The notes: generated from the letters alone by a model not told the origin. Counted from the stretch's first letter, positions 23,913 through 36,755 are shown. The stretch is DNA of 64,000 bases from Populus alba (GCF_005239225.2 NC_133294.1:868001-932000); one strand, 5' to 3'. Made by a program: numbers and translations.

Positions 23913-26230
23913 TGTTGCTACCCAATTTTTGACCCATGTTTTTAACATATTTTCAAAAAAATCCAAAAAATAGAGAAAAAAATCAAATTTTACAAAAAAA
24001 GAAAAAAAGAAAGTTAAGGGACCAATTTTGAGGCTCAAACAATATTTTTACCAGAATTTTGAATATTGGAGGGAGAGGCAACCTAAGGATTTTTTTATTT
24101 TTATTATTTTTTTCTCTTCACCCGAAACCAGCCGCTCCCCCTGGCCCGCTCCCTTTTATCCCTCTCTTTCGGCTGAAAATTAGGGACTCAGTCCCCCACC
24201 CATGGTCTTTTTTTCCTTGTTTCCAGCCGACAATGAGGCCCTCCTCACAATGAAAACCCCTATTTCTTCTCATCCCTAGCTGGGCAAAAAGGGGGGGAGA
24301 TTGGTGAATTTTTTCAAGGACCCGAGGGTAGTAGGCAGAGACCCACGGATTTCCCCCCCAAGGCTCTGATTTTTCTTCTCCAACCGGCTGCAAGGCCTTC
24401 CCCCCCCCCAAGGCTCGGATTTTTCCTTTCTTCTCAGCCCTCTCACAGCCGACCCCAACAGCCCCGTCGCCGGCCTTCACCGTTTCTCTCCATCGTCTCC
24501 CCTACCTTCTCTGGCCGCCTTCCTTCTTCCCTGCTCACCGGACACCCGGACAAGCCACAGTTGCCGCATCTTCCTCTCCCTCACCGGATAAGCCAAGAGC
24601 AGCGTCTTCTTCTCCTCCGATCTCATCAGCAGCAGCCGGTCAACGAACAAGGCCCATCACAGCGGCGGCCGAGCTCCTCCACCATCGGCCGCCTCTCCAT
24701 CGTCCCCGATCTGTTCATTTCCATCACCCACCGAAGAAACCAAGCGGCGGCCGACAGCAGCAGCATCCACGGACGCCGTCACCTTCCTCAGCCTCCAGCA
24801 CTCCTTCCATAGACAGCCGCCAGATCAGAAGAAGACCGAGAACAGTACTGCCAGATCAGAAGAAGACCGAGATCAGATGAAGAAGGAACGAACAGACGCC
24901 GACGCCGTGAAGAAGAAAGATAACAGAAAATAATAGATCTAAAAAACGAAAAATCAGAATAGATCTAAAAAAAATGGAGTAAAATCAACTGTTGTGTGTT
25001 CTTTGTTTGATCTGCAGGTCGGCGAGGAAAGAAGAGGGGAAGAAGTTGATCCACCCCCGGTTGCTGGTTTTTTTTTCTGTGGCGGCGCGTGAACCCACGC
25101 ACCGCCAGTGACGGTGGCGGGTGGAGCAGACGCGCCGCCACTGCCTTGCCGTTCTGGAAGCATGTCTGCCACTGTTCCGGAGGTGCAGAAGTGATTTCTA
25201 GATTAGTTTTGGATTAATTTTTGTAATTGTAAAATTGTTTAATGTAATATGTGTGTAATTTTGAGTTTTGTTTTATATAGTTTTTATTTTATGTAAATGT
25301 GGATGTAAAAGTAAAAAAGAAAAGAAAAGAAAAGAGGAAGTGATAAATAATAATAAAAAAAAAGAGAAATTTTTGTGTGTGTTTGTATTTTTTTTTATGT
25401 ATGTTATTGAAAAAAAAAAAAGAATTTAAATGTTTTTTTTGGGCGGGCTGGAACATCAGCCCAGCCCATGCGGCTGGGCTGAGTCCAGCCCCTTGTCACT
25501 CCGGGTCGGAACATCAGCCCAGCCCATGCGGCTGGGCTGAGTCCATATTTTTTCTTTTTTTGGGCCGGAACATCAGCCCAGCCCATGGGTCTGGGCTGAG
25601 TCCATATTTTTTCTTTTTTGGGCCGGAACATCAGCCCATGGGTCTGGGCTGAGTTTGTATTTTTCTTTTTGGGCCGGAACATCAGCTCAGCCCATGCGGC
25701 TGGGCTGAGTCCAGCCCTGTTACCAGAGGGCTGGAACACCAGCCCAGCCCATGCGGCTGGGCTGAGTCCAGCCTTGTGGCTGGGCCAATACAGGCCCAGC
25801 CCTAGCTATTTATTATATGTATATATTTATTTATTTATTTATTTTTTTTTTTTTTACATATAATTTTTTTATATGATAAAATTGCAAGAATAAAGAAGAA
25901 TTTAATATTCTGATTTCATCACGGATAAAGAATCATGAACTTACATGTAAGTTGTATTTTCTGAAATTCGATGAAAGAACAGAATTTTTTAAAACTTCTT
26001 TAACACATCAAGTCCACAAAGCAGCTTACCTCAGGTAGGGTGCGTTAGGGGTGCTAATACCTTTCCTAACCACAATCAGTCCCGTACCCGCGATCTCTGA
26101 CAAGACCAGTACATCAGGTTTCCTAGTAGCCCTCAATGAATTACTAGGTGGCGACTTCAAATCAGCAAAACAGGACGAATAATCGCCAGCCGATGCCGTG
26201 CGCCAGGATTTTTTTTTTTGGGGTGCGACA
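23913..26230 (+). mobile_element. Second, complete LTR of the gypsy-type family
   Basis: It starts TGTTGCTACCCAATTTTTG and ends GGGGTGCGACA (TG...CA). It is co-linear with the 5' LTR at 13325..15203 but less eroded. A run of ~60-80-bp imperfect repeats, GGAACATCAGCCCAGCCCATG followed by CGGCTGGGCTGAGTCC, lies at 25445..25790. The flanks are GACGT (left) and AAAAT (right), so there is no target duplication as a solo LTR. It may be the true 3' LTR of 13325..26230 or a product of LTR-LTR recombination. Confidence 0.75.
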
Positions 26231-28690
26231 AAAATGAATGAATAAAAAATAATTTGAGAATTGAGTTAACATAATAAGAATGAAATTATAAATTTGGGAG
26301 TCAATTTAGTAAAAAATTAAAAGAATTAATAAGTTTATAGACTTAATTAAACTTTGATTTATTTAATTAATGTAATTAAGAGTTTAATTGAAGAAATATC
26401 AAAGTTTGGGGCTGATTTGGGTAGAAAATACAAGAAATTAAAGTCCAAGGACCAAAGTGCATAGATAGTGATACATAGGGGGGTTAATTGATTTTTCCAA
26501 GGGTAATTTTGAAAGGCTTAAAAGTTGAAGACTTTTAATTAAACTTTGATTTATTTAATTAATGCAATCAAGGGCTTAATTGAATAAATATCAAAGTTTG
26601 GGGCTAATTTGGGTCGAAAATGCAAGAAATTAAAGTCCAAGGATCAAAGTGCATAGGTAGTTATACCATAGGGGGGTTAATTGATTTTTTCAGGGGTAAT
26701 GTTGAAAGAATTAAAAGTTGAAGAGTCAATGAAGCTTAATTGATTAAATTAGAAACCAAGAACTATTTGGTAAATGGCTATAAAATACAGGAGTTCAATT
26801 GCAATTTAGCCAGGGTAAAATAATAAAAAAAAGATTTCCGTGAGGATCCAATTGCTAAATGTCAGACGTTTAGGGGCAAATTGGAAATCTGCATTTCATG
26901 TGCAAAAGCGTCGTTTCAAAACAAACCATTCATCTCCTTCATCCCACCGATTCAGCGGAAACTACTGAAGATCGTGGGTCACGTCTCAGCTGCCCACGAT
27001 CCCTCTCGCCTACAAGAAAAAGGCAACAAGCAGGAGGGGGAAGAGAGAACGAGCTGGGGGAACGAAGCAAACACAGAGAGGACAGAACACAGCGGAACAG
27101 AACGAACAGGAGGACAGAGAGAGAGAAAGGGAAAGAAGACAGATACAAACGAAGAACGAATACAGAGAAAGTGAACGAAAACAGAGAGAGACATGGAAGG
27201 AGAAAACAACCAGAGAAGAAGATCAAGAACAGAGAGATAAAGAGAACCCAGGAGAACACAAAATAAACGAAGAAAGATTTCTGGGCTTTCTTCCAGGACT
27301 CCAGAAAAGGAATGTCTGTTGTCTCCTAAACAACAGATCACCTAACCACCCAAAAACAAAGGAAACAGAGACGAACACAAACAGAGACAGAGAGAATAAG
27401 AAAAGCAAAAGGAAACCAAGCAAAGAAAAGCAAGACCAGAAGAGAAGCAAAAAAAAAAAACAGAGGAGAAGAAAGTAGCTTTGGCTAGCCAGAACACGTT
27501 CGCCACCATGTCGTCCCCAAGCGTTCCAGCACCAGGTAAGCTGAGTTTTCCCTCCCCTGAGCATCTCCAACCGGAGAGGCAAATGAGGAGGCAAAGTTAA
27601 AAGCAGCAGCGAACAAAGAAGTTAAAATGGCTGTTTAAATTAGAAAGAGCTATTTTAGCCAAAAATAAATAAATGTTGCCAATGGTTATTTTTATAGCCG
27701 TTGGTCAACAATATTTTTTTTTCCTTAAAAGTAAGGAAAAAAACTTATTTTTGTTTTCAATCTTGTATTGTGCCTCACTCTTCTCCTAAATTTAAAAAAA
27801 CAAGAATCAATTATTTTCTGGTTAATTAATAACATCGATTGTGTTAATTAGCTGAAATTAAAAGGTATGTTTATTTAAAAGCTTTTTATATTTTCTCTTT
27901 AATATCTCTTGATTTTGTAGATTTTTGGTTGTTAATTTGATATTTATGATGATTTTTATTTCTTTGTAATTTTATGTTTTTGATATGGGTTATGGAAAAC
28001 ATTTTTTATTTATGTTGTTATCTTTGACAAAATTAAGAGGAAGTAATAATGGTAGCTAATATTGATAAAAATATAGAGTGGCATATTTAAAATTTATTTT
28101 TGATTGTCTGTTTTAATTTGAGGTTAATTATATTTTGTCTTGTTGAAAATGCAATTAAACCAGTATATCAATCCTCTCTTAGTTTCAAAAAATAATCAAA
28201 TTGTAATGTTAGAACAAGTAGAATGCAATGCTTGTTATTAATTCACATGTATGTAAACTATAAAATTGCTAGACATTGAATGTACGTTTCTTTTACACTC
28301 TCCTATAAGGTTTTAACTTGAGGTTTTTTTTAATGTAGATGAATTCAAATTTTCCAAGCTCTTTTTACCAACTTTCTTATGAGTGAATCAGAAGATATTC
28401 TCTAAAATATAAAAATGAATTTAACATGAAATATATTAAAATATAAATGGCTTTTCTAAATAGCTTTTTACCATTGGAATGCATATAATCAAAAAAACTA
28501 TATTTATACTATTCAAAAAGCCATTTTATCAATTTAGCTTCTCAATTTGGCTTTTTGCATTGGAGATGCTTTACGATTTAATTACCTTGTTGCTGTTCAC
28601 GCACGCCAGATAAAAAAAAATCAGGTTACTTGCTTGGGCCGATGGGCCAGTATCCGGTTAGCCTGCTGGATCCAGCCCATATGAGTCTTG
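26231..28690 (+). mobile_element. Truncated LTR (family shared with 37964), interrupted by a MITE
   Basis: It is homologous to 37964..39400 throughout. Blocks include GACTTAATTAAACTTTGATT, CCAAGGACCAAAGTGCATAG (an internal ~190-bp direct duplication at about 26340..26730), a purine-rich transcribed part (AACACAGAGAGGACAGAACA), and the end part TTGCTGTTCACGCACGCC then TATCCGGTTAGCCTGCTGGA. The general layout matches the solo LTR at 48059..50321, but no U5 end is present. The left edge coincides with the end of the previous LTR, and the right part joins the 3' flank of ankyrin gene A. Long frames on both strands here are only purine/pyrimidine-rich LTR sequence. Confidence 0.7.
27559..28571. 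mobile_element. ~1-kb MITE-like DNA transposon in the truncated LTR
   Basis: The ends are GAGCATCTCCAACCGG and, on the other strand, AAGCATCTCCAATGC; the similarity continues inwards for ~60 bp to a shared AAAATGGCT. The equivalent site in the duplicated copy (39278) is empty: CCTCCCCTTACATTTTAATT. The interior is very AT-rich without transposase. A GAGCATCTCCAA terminus is typical of several plant MITE groups. No clear target duplication was found. Confidence 0.75.
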
Positions 28691-29313
28691 CCACCCATAT
28701 AATCTAAATATTGATCAAAATCTATTGTATCAAGATCATTGTAATACCTGGTAGTACTGTGGAATACAATAAATAGTCCCCTCAAGCTGATTGAGAAAAC
28801 GAACTTGTAGGTGATTGAGAAAATCGAAGAGAGATATCCATTAATAATAATAATCATAAACTTACACCCAATTTTACTACAAGTAACCGATTGAAGCAAC
28901 ATTTTAGTCCTAACTTGTTAAGTTAAATACCAACCTATTACACACTATACATAAGACATATTAATTTATATTAAAAAACCATCTCAATCCATTTTAGACT
29001 TAAAACTTGTAAAATCTATATTATTATATATTTAATTTTTATCAAATAAATGAGAATGATAAAAATTCTCGTGATCGTTTGATGATTAAAACTCTTATAT
29101 TATATTGAAGAATTATCTCAATATAATAACTTAAACTGTTAGGTAAAGTTTCAAAATATAATTTATATTATTTTTTTAATTAAAAAAACTATAATTAAAA
29201 AGAGCACAACTTTATAAATATCACGAAATTGAACAACCAAACATTCTGTAACACTCCATAAATAGTGATTAATGGAGGTTCAAACCAACTATAACAAGGA
29301 ACTCGATGCCACT
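28691..29313 (-). other. 3' flank of ankyrin gene A with an inverted AT-rich dispersed repeat
   Basis: No gene. The segment matches 39400..40109 below gene B, for example CACCCATATAATCTAAATATTG, then AATCATAAACTTACACCCAA, then TATCACGAAATTGAACAACC. At about 28985..29170 lies a reversed copy of a dispersed AT-rich repeat that also occurs at 39770..39960 and, in forward orientation, at 34555..34870. Confidence 0.6.
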
Positions 29314-32300
29314 TTAATCTTCAATATTAATCAAGTGGTGCTTATTTTTTTCCTTTTTCTTAAGACCGGGCATTTTCTCCCGTGGTAGGCAAGGGACAAG
29401 AGACGATGGCGGAGCTTTCCCGGTTATCTTGAGAATGTTGTATGTAGAGCCCATAAATGAGACGTACAGACGGAATTGCATTATTGCAAATACGAAGACT
29501 GGAAGGAATGCAGCCATGGAAAGGAGTAATGTTGTCAATTTTTTCTCTGACTGAATGAGTATCAAGATTGTGGCCCCAAAAGATAGCATGGTCGTTATCA
29601 CAGCAAAGAAGAGGAAGGTGAAGCCAATAAGAAGTTTCCGAGGAAGAGAGATGTGAAATTCTTGTTGCTGAAATGGAGAGGTCAACAAAGACAGAAATAC
29701 CACAAGCGAAGTCAAGGAGCTTGCTAAGGAAAGAACATCCGAGACAGTGAAAACCAGAAAATAGGGAGAGTTGATGAAGTTGGGCTTGCCATTCTTATCA
29801 GAACCTCCGGGCACAGTATAGGCAGCAGCAAAGACAACAGTAGCAACAAGTGCAGCTACTGTGGAACAAGACTGGGTCGTTTCCTTTATCCATGTTTGTG
29901 CATTTTTCAGTTGGTCCAGGTGACTCTCTTTGAAGAGCTCCTCGGCAGTCTTGCCTTTTTTGTTCCGAAGCGTGACATAATGAGAAGGAATTACCTTTTC
30001 CACTTGCTGCAATAACCGGGAGATAAATATGATTGTTATATAAATGGAGTTTGTAAATAAAACAACGTATTATTTAATTCCGTATAATTTTTAATAATAT
30101 TTAAGTAATTGGTTCGGGTGACATGCAAGGAGAACTAGATCAGCCTGATGTCTTAATTAGTTGACATGTCTACGTTTCGTTAGCATTAAAATCGATTTTT
30201 TTCAGTTTAACGGTTTTTCTATGACCTTAACTTGATTGGGTAATTTGATTGAAACAAATGTTTTTATATGTTTGGTACTCTAATACACTATACCAATTCC
30301 ATGAATAAATTTTATCCGGAGGTAAAGACAAAGGGATGAAAAGGGCTCACCTCAAACCATTGCAACTCCTCCTGAAGTTCAAGTGCAGGCCCAGGTTTGG
30401 TTCCTCCTCTGTAATGCTCCATATCTGCAACATGGTGTAACAATGTGTTCTTCTTCTTATCAATAACTCGATGCAGTCTAGCCCATGGTACTTTCAGTTG
30501 TTTCACAAGATTGAAGATCTTTTTCTGGCGATGGATGACGGCCACATCCAAAATGCTCTGACCCTTCTCATTGAGCTGCTCAACGGCGTGGGGATATTTA
30601 TTTATTATCTCCCACACAATCTCTTCTATTCCATTTATCGTTGCAACAAACAATGAGATCTGCTTATTGCTAGTTAATGATGAGCTCGTTACAGGAGGTT
30701 CTATTTCTATTTCTCTTACTATTTCTCCCTTTTCATTTTTTTCCCCACCCATTCCCTGCTCTTTTTCTTCCTCTTCATTTTGGCCTGTTATGACTATATT
30801 CCATGACTCATCTTTCTCTATTAGGATTTCGGCGAGTCTCAAAGCAAATACATGCTTTCTTTTCTGGTTCCAGAATACTTGTAGCCTTGCTGGCCAACAT
30901 CGTACTTCATGTTCATGCGAAAGCGAATGAAATTAAACATGGATGAGAGCTAGCCATTTTTATGAAATAGAAAGAAACATTAACAATGATAGTAGAAGGA
31001 TGAATTAAAGTAAAATAGTAATAATAACAGTAATAATAATAATAATAAAGAACTGGATCAAAGTCATTCCAGTATATATATATATCAAATCATCAAATTC
31101 ACGGAAAGTTTTTGTAGGAAAAGGCTCAACCTCTCTGTGTCTTAAAGTTAAGTATACTCATTGTTAAGTTTATGAACATGTAACATTGAATCCCATTTGT
31201 TTAAAGCATAAGAATTATGCATGTAAATAAATCATTTCATCAATCCATATTCTTTATAAATGACAATGATATATAGAACCACCAATCCCACGTGGAATAA
31301 ATAAATAGTATGAGTAATATTAAAAATAAATATCAAATTCAATGACCAGAATCACAAATCTCATATAATAAGAGTCAATTATCCAATTCAATAAATGGCA
31401 TCAAATTCAATGATCAGTTATAACAGAAAGTCACTAGAAACATAAACATTAAAAAAAGAGAGGGTGTTTCATTGTATAACAGAAAGTCAAATTCAATGAT
31501 CAGTTACAACAGAAATTCTATAAATGACATCAAATTCAATAATCAGTTATGATTCCTTAATTTGGACACGAATGAAGTGTGTTTCATTGTACCCTCCAGA
31601 AATATATCTAATGTCGTTATAGAAAGGTTGCTCAATAATACCACCTAGCTAGCCTTGAAACCAAAAGAACAGGTCTCAATTGTGTCCAATTATACCTTTA
31701 GGGACCTTAAAATAGTTGAGTAGGCCGCCTCTTGGTTTCCTCTCCAAGCTGCTACCCAAACCGCTCTCAACATCTCCCACAGTACCCTTCCGTGCCTGGC
31801 CACTAGTTTCTACTTGGAATTCTACCTTGCGGCGAACAGGAAGACCTGCGAAATAATTTAGAGGTCAAATCATAGACATATAGATGTCTACACACAGACA
31901 CACACATATATATGCATGCATGTATATATATATGTAGGCACTATTGTAAGGTCTAATAGTGTGTTTGGAGGAGGCATACAACAATATATGAGTCTTTCAA
32001 ATATGCCCATGGGAAATCCACTCTCAAAAGCAGATGGCATGTGGGCTAGAAGTTGAAGAGCAGTTATGCCTTTTTTGTCCTTCAAGCTGTGGAGCGAGCC
32101 ATCCAGTTCTAGCAAAAGTAAAGCTGTTTCTGCATTCATGAAATTAGACATTAAAAAATTATACATTATCTATGACACACACACGTTTTAAATTTGAGAA
32201 TTCTACAAAGAGAGAAATTGTTACCAAAGTGTTGCCCTATGATAGCAGCGCCAAGGATGGACAGGCCATCTTTCCGCTGGCGGTGAATTGGAAATAGGAG

Positions 32301-32753
32301 GCCATCATCATCATCCACGCATTGTTCTGGTTTGGAACGGATTAAAAACTCCACTATTTCTGCCTCACCAAATGCAGCACCTGTAAACAGTGGGGTTTCA
32401 CCGTAGTTATTTTTTTCCTTAAGGAGGTCTGGACAACGTTCTACCAAGAGTCTTACAGCCTCATAATTCCCATTGAAGGTTGCCTCGTGAAGAACCGTAT
32501 TTCCAAGTTTGTTTTTTCTCTTGAGAAAATCTTCCTCAGTTAGAGGTAATTGTCCATTCTTCACGATTTCAAGTAGATCTTCAAGTGGTTGCACTTCGTT
32601 GCTTTGCAGAGCTAGATGAAGTACAGTATCCAAAGAGCTCGTAACTGGAGAGTCCAAATACTCGGTATTTTCCTTATAGTAGTCAATCATACTTTTCCAA
32701 TCTCCATACATGGCTGCTTTATAAGGTGCCTCCAGAATTGCCTCAGAACCCAT
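29314..32753 (-). CDS. ACD6-like ankyrin-repeat/PGG membrane protein, copy A (intact)
   Basis: Five coding exons join in frame with GT-AG introns: 32225..32753, 31980..32129, 31696..31845, 30351..30904 and 29314..30006, giving 691 aa. Residues 1-226 carry ankyrin repeats (GNTVLHEATFNGNYEAVRLL, GETPLFTGAAFGEAEIVEFL). A variable linker (about 227-320) follows, then more ankyrin-like units (GQSILDVAVIHRQKKIFNLV, NTLLHHVADMEHYRGGTKPG). The PGG domain has AAAYTVPGGSD at about 522-532 and four hydrophobic helices to about residue 670. Family knowledge: ACD6/ITN1-type proteins reside in plasma membrane/ER, regulate salicylate-linked defence and cell death, and some alleles cause hybrid necrosis. A 5'UTR intron (32763..32919) precedes the ATG. 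Exon 4 uses an acceptor (ACATGAAG) three bases upstream of the site used in copy B. Function in this plant is inferred. Confidence 0.92.
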
Positions 32754-33030
32754 ATTTGCTCTCTACATAAGATTATGTAAGTAACTATTGTTAATGTACA
32801 ATCTCAACTCAAAGCTACTTAAACCGTTAGGTGAAATCCTAAGCAGATTTATATTAACTCATACTACCGATCATGAATATAATGGAAAACAAAATTCGCA
32901 AGTAAACACTCATGCATACCTTTTAGGACTCAAAATGCTCCTCTACAGCTAGCTCTTTGTAAAATCAATTTCAGCAAGAAAGCTTGATTTCGGAGAGGTA
33001 CTTTTTCTCAATTAAACCGTTTGAGATCCC

Positions 33031-33040
33031 TATATGTACA
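33031..33040 (-). promoter_or_regulatory. TATA-like box of copy A
   Basis: The minus strand reads TGTACATATAGGG at the position homologous to the perfect TATATAAA box of copy B, about 110 bp upstream of the 5'UTR intron donor at 32919. It is a weaker match than in B. Confidence 0.35.
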
Positions 33041-33311
33041 ATCATTCAAAGAATGGTTCCTTGTTAAAAAAAAAAGTAAATTAGTATCTGTCTTTTGCTT
33101 GTTCAGTTTATAAAGTGAAACTATTACGAGCATATAATAAAGCTAAAGTTTTATTTATTTCTTTTATAAGAATATAATAAAAACAAGAGGATTTTTTTTT
33201 TAATTATATAGAGTTTGTCATCTAATGGATGGAAATCCAGCATAACAGAGAAAAAAAATACAATAATGGCATAACAAGCTACGGGTACTAATTACTCCAG
33301 TCTGCTACACA

Positions 33312-33520
33312 CTCTATTTTTTTTTTTATTTTATTTACGTGGATGTCTGGGCCAGCTTACGCGCACCACGACTAATCCCCCGGCTCACTGAACATCCTGC
33401 AAACCCAGTGAACATGTAAGGCACCGCGGGGGTGACAGGCGTACACGCTGAGGCTTAAACCCAGGATGCAGAGGCAAAGGAAACCCTTTGCCACCGTTGG
33501 GCTACAAGCCTCGGTGTTAC
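33312..33520 (-). mobile_element. tRNA-derived SINE
   Basis: On the minus strand the unit begins near GTAACACCGAGGCTTG and holds a perfect RNA polymerase III A box, TAGCCCAACGG (33494..33504), and a B-box-like GGTTTAAGCCT (33451..33461). It continues through GTGCGCGTAAGCTGGCCCAG and ends in an A-rich tail (T-run 33316..33336 on the plus strand). Length, boxes and tail are those of a SINE. The flanks TACACACTCTA and TACACAAAAACTA may be an imperfect target duplication. The paralogous site upstream of copy B (near 45090) lacks it. It is not a functional tRNA. Confidence 0.8.
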
Positions 33521-36500
33521 ACAAAAACTAGGTTCAAGCCATCCTTTGGATGGAAATACAAGATGCATCAATGTGAAATAAAAAACAAAAAATCAGGGAT
33601 GATTGCTTCTAATAAGAAATAGCTTTAGTATGCCAAATTATAATCTATATTATTCCATAAAAGAGTACTTGCCATACCTTTCACTTGAAATCAATCCTTT
33701 CCACTAATGAAACAAATCATCCAATAAATGAGTTATGAACCATGAAAGTCCCACCAGCAAACTATTTTATTTCAAAATTTTCAAGACACTGAACAATAAA
33801 AAAATATGTGATTTATAGTTTCTTACCTAGAAATACAAAATGAATATATATCTTACTGCATCACGATAATTTTCCTTTTAATCAAAAGAAACGAGTGCAT
33901 AACATGTTTTTAGCTAATTATTATCTTAACTAAAAAATTTAAATTGTTACATATATCAACTTTTAAATATTCCATTCTATCAGCAACCATCTTACCTTTC
34001 TATTTCTTTTCAAATAATTAAATAATACTTTGTATTGATCTTTTAAAATCCACCTTTTTTTCTGATGATCTCCTCCTTTATAGGGATATTTTTTTAATAG
34101 CTGAATTAATCCGTTTCCAGAGGTATATATTATTACTCTGCTTTTTATATCTTAAGAACTTGATTGATTGATCACTATAAAAATAAATCTATTAAGATTA
34201 GATTTATGTCAGATTTTTTTTTCTTGGTTCTGTATAAAAAAAAAAATGCATTGCATTTTCTAAACCATAATATTGCAGCTTGAAATCGAGATTCACATTC
34301 TTGCTTCTAAAATAGGCAAGCAAAAAAGAAGAAAGTAAATTCTTCATCTTTTTTCCTTTTCCTTTTGGAATAATCCTACTTTAATTGTTCTCGTACATAA
34401 TTACACTTATTACAACTTTAATTGTTTCACTTCATGACAATTTCCTTGTAATCTGTTTCCAACAAGCCATAGGGCTTCATTTCCTTGTACTTGGAGTATG
34501 AGTGAAATGGAAGTGATCACTAATTAGCCAGCTACTAGGCTAAAGGGTAAGTCCCCTTGCCGCATTAAGTTAAAATTCTTAAGAAAATAATATAAATTAT
34601 ATTTTAAAATTTTATTTAATAAATTAAGTTTTTGGGTTGAGATGTTTCTTTTCATATATGATATCAGAGTCTTGATGACAAAGCGGTCACGAATTCGAAT
34701 TTCACCATATCTATTTATTTGATAAAAAATTAAGTATAAAGTAGTGTGGGTATATGCAAGTTTCAAATCCAAATAGCTTTCACTTGAGGAGATGTGTGAG
34801 AGAATAATATAAATTATATCTTAAATCTCACCTAACAGTTTAAGATTTTAGATTAAAATAGTTCTTTGATAAAAAATATTAAAGTTTTGGTCAAGAAAAT
34901 ACATTCTTGAACAAGGCAGGTCTGGAATAATATTGTAGTTCTCTTCTTTATTTTTTTTATTGACTAGAATATTATAAATTCCTTTTTATCTTGTATTTTT
35001 AAAACTATTTATTAGACCTTAAGAGTTTAAATTTTAGAGATGAGATGATTTTTTATATTATATTTAATTTTAATAGCAAATAAATTAATGTGTCATTGTT
35101 TTTTATTAAATTAATGAAATCAGTGATAAGATAGCAGTGAGCATGCATAAATTTTTAAATTCAAATAGGTTTCAAGTATTAAAAGTTAATTTAAAATTAT
35201 TAAATAAACCTCATTTAAAAATTTAAGATTTTAAGTTGAAAATTTAATGAGCAAATGATAAAGGGGTCAATTGTGAATCTAATAAACAATTTAAAATGGA
35301 AAGAGTGATTTTTCTATCAGTTTGTCCGAAAATTATTTTGGTCTACGTTTGATTGAATGAGGATCCATGTTATAATTAAAGAGCAGTAAAGGTTTGTACT
35401 TTTGACCCATTAATTTAGCTAGCCTATCTGCAGATTGTTTTTTTTTAATAATAATCTAAATTTTATAAATGAAATCGCATCATCATTAAGATAATAATAA
35501 TTAGGTTAAAATATTTTTTATATTTTTATCATTTAATGATTGATGTGTAATTTCAAAAGTTGAAATGTTACTATAATAAAAAATTTAACTCTAATTAAAA
35601 GTAATTATTAAATTAAAATTTCAAGATAATCAAGTCAAGATCCAACCACCTTTCCAGGCTTAATTTGGTTGAACTGAGTTCCCTAAACTCAATTAAGTTA
35701 AAACCCTAACTAAGTCTCTAATCTCGGTTGGCCCACAACCAAATCAAGTGTTCTCTCTTTCTTTTTATATATATTTTTTTCTCTTTTCCCTCTCATTCTC
35801 TCTCTCCCTTTCCTTGGCCAAGATCTAATAGAGCTCCACAACACTTTGGCTCATCTCAGTTTATTATTCATGAATGATAATATACATGACTTTGTTTTTG
35901 AATGGTTTTGTTTTTTTCACTTATATTTTTTTGGACTTTTTTCTAGATATTTTTCAAAATTATATATATTTTTAAATTTTAAAAGAAAAAAAAAATTATA
36001 GGAACAACATTACTCTTAGGCTCTTAGCATCTCTTCTCTACACAAACCAAATAAAAAGATATTTCATCGTCTTGATCATTTTATCAAACAAATGCAAATA
36101 CTAACTCAAATATTGTAGTATTTCTGCTAGGGGTATCTTTTGATGGATAAACAAAAGTGTAGAACTCATCAACAAAAAAAAAAAAATTTCTGTACGAATT
36201 TATCAGATGAGATTTGGCTTGTATGATAGTTTGAACTTTACCTTGCTTCGCTGGTTTTGTTGAGTGTATTTATATACTTAGTCTTTTAAAAAAAAAAATT
36301 ATGTAGAATAAAATATATAATTAGTAGAGAAATTAGTGATTATTAGTGTTACCGGGAAGTGATTATTAGTGTTACCGGGGCTTGGGAGGGAGTGTTGATA
36401 TGTTTAGAGAGTGTTTGGAAATGCGATTGTATTCTCGTTTCCAAAATATTTGATTTTGTTTTGTTAAAAGTTAATTATTTTTTATATTTTGGATTATTTT

Positions 36501-36620
36501 GATGTGTTAATTATAAAAATTATTTTTAAAAAATAAAAAAATTATTATTTTAATATATTTCAATACAAAAATTATTTTAAAAAATAACCATAACCATACT
36601 TTTAAAATGATTTTTAGACT
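33521..36620. other. Region upstream of copy A: paralogous flank and dispersed repeats
   Basis: No gene. 33540..34500 is homologous to the upstream region of copy B (45110..45740), for example AATCAGGGATGATTGCTTCT, AAATGAGTTATGAACCATGA and GGAATAATCCTACTTTAATT. 34520..34870 holds an AT-rich dispersed repeat with TATCAGAGTCTTGATGACAA, GCGGTCACGAATTCGAAT and TTTCACTTGAGGAG; a weaker copy lies at 35010..35260. 36350..36390 has a short tandem duplication (GTGATTATTAGTGTTACCGG twice), and 36405..36610 is a hAT-like MITE relative. Confidence 0.5.
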
Positions 36621-36639
36621 GGCCTTATATGGGAACTAC

Positions 36640-36755
36640 TGCACACTACTGGCCCAAGCATAGGACTTCCAGCTTGGCCAAGCATGAGGATTTTTTTATG
36701 TATATAAATTCGGCCCCGTTAGGTACAACAAAAGTGAAAAAAAAAAAAAATCAAA
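36640..36755 (+). repeat. Dispersed repeat marking the end of block A
   Basis: CACTACTGGCCCAAGCATAG, then AAGCATGAGGATTTTTTTAT, then GTTAGGTACAACAAAAG match 46622..46745 at the end of block B. The identity of the element is unknown. Confidence 0.6.

Noticed and set aside
23913..26230. Reading this LTR as a solo LTR with target duplication
   Set aside because: Flanking pentamers GACGT and AAAAT differ, so insertion as an independent solo LTR is not supported.
26881..27594. Overlapping long frames on both strands, highly charged or Ser/Leu/Phe-rich
   Set aside because: A purine-rich LTR stretch is open in several frames by composition. The same happens at 38593..39165, 48836..49438 and 59445..60092, all within LTRs.
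33451..33504. A and B box-like motifs suggesting a tRNA gene
   Set aside because: No cloverleaf can be formed around them and an A-rich tail follows ~200 nt downstream, so it is a tRNA-derived SINE.
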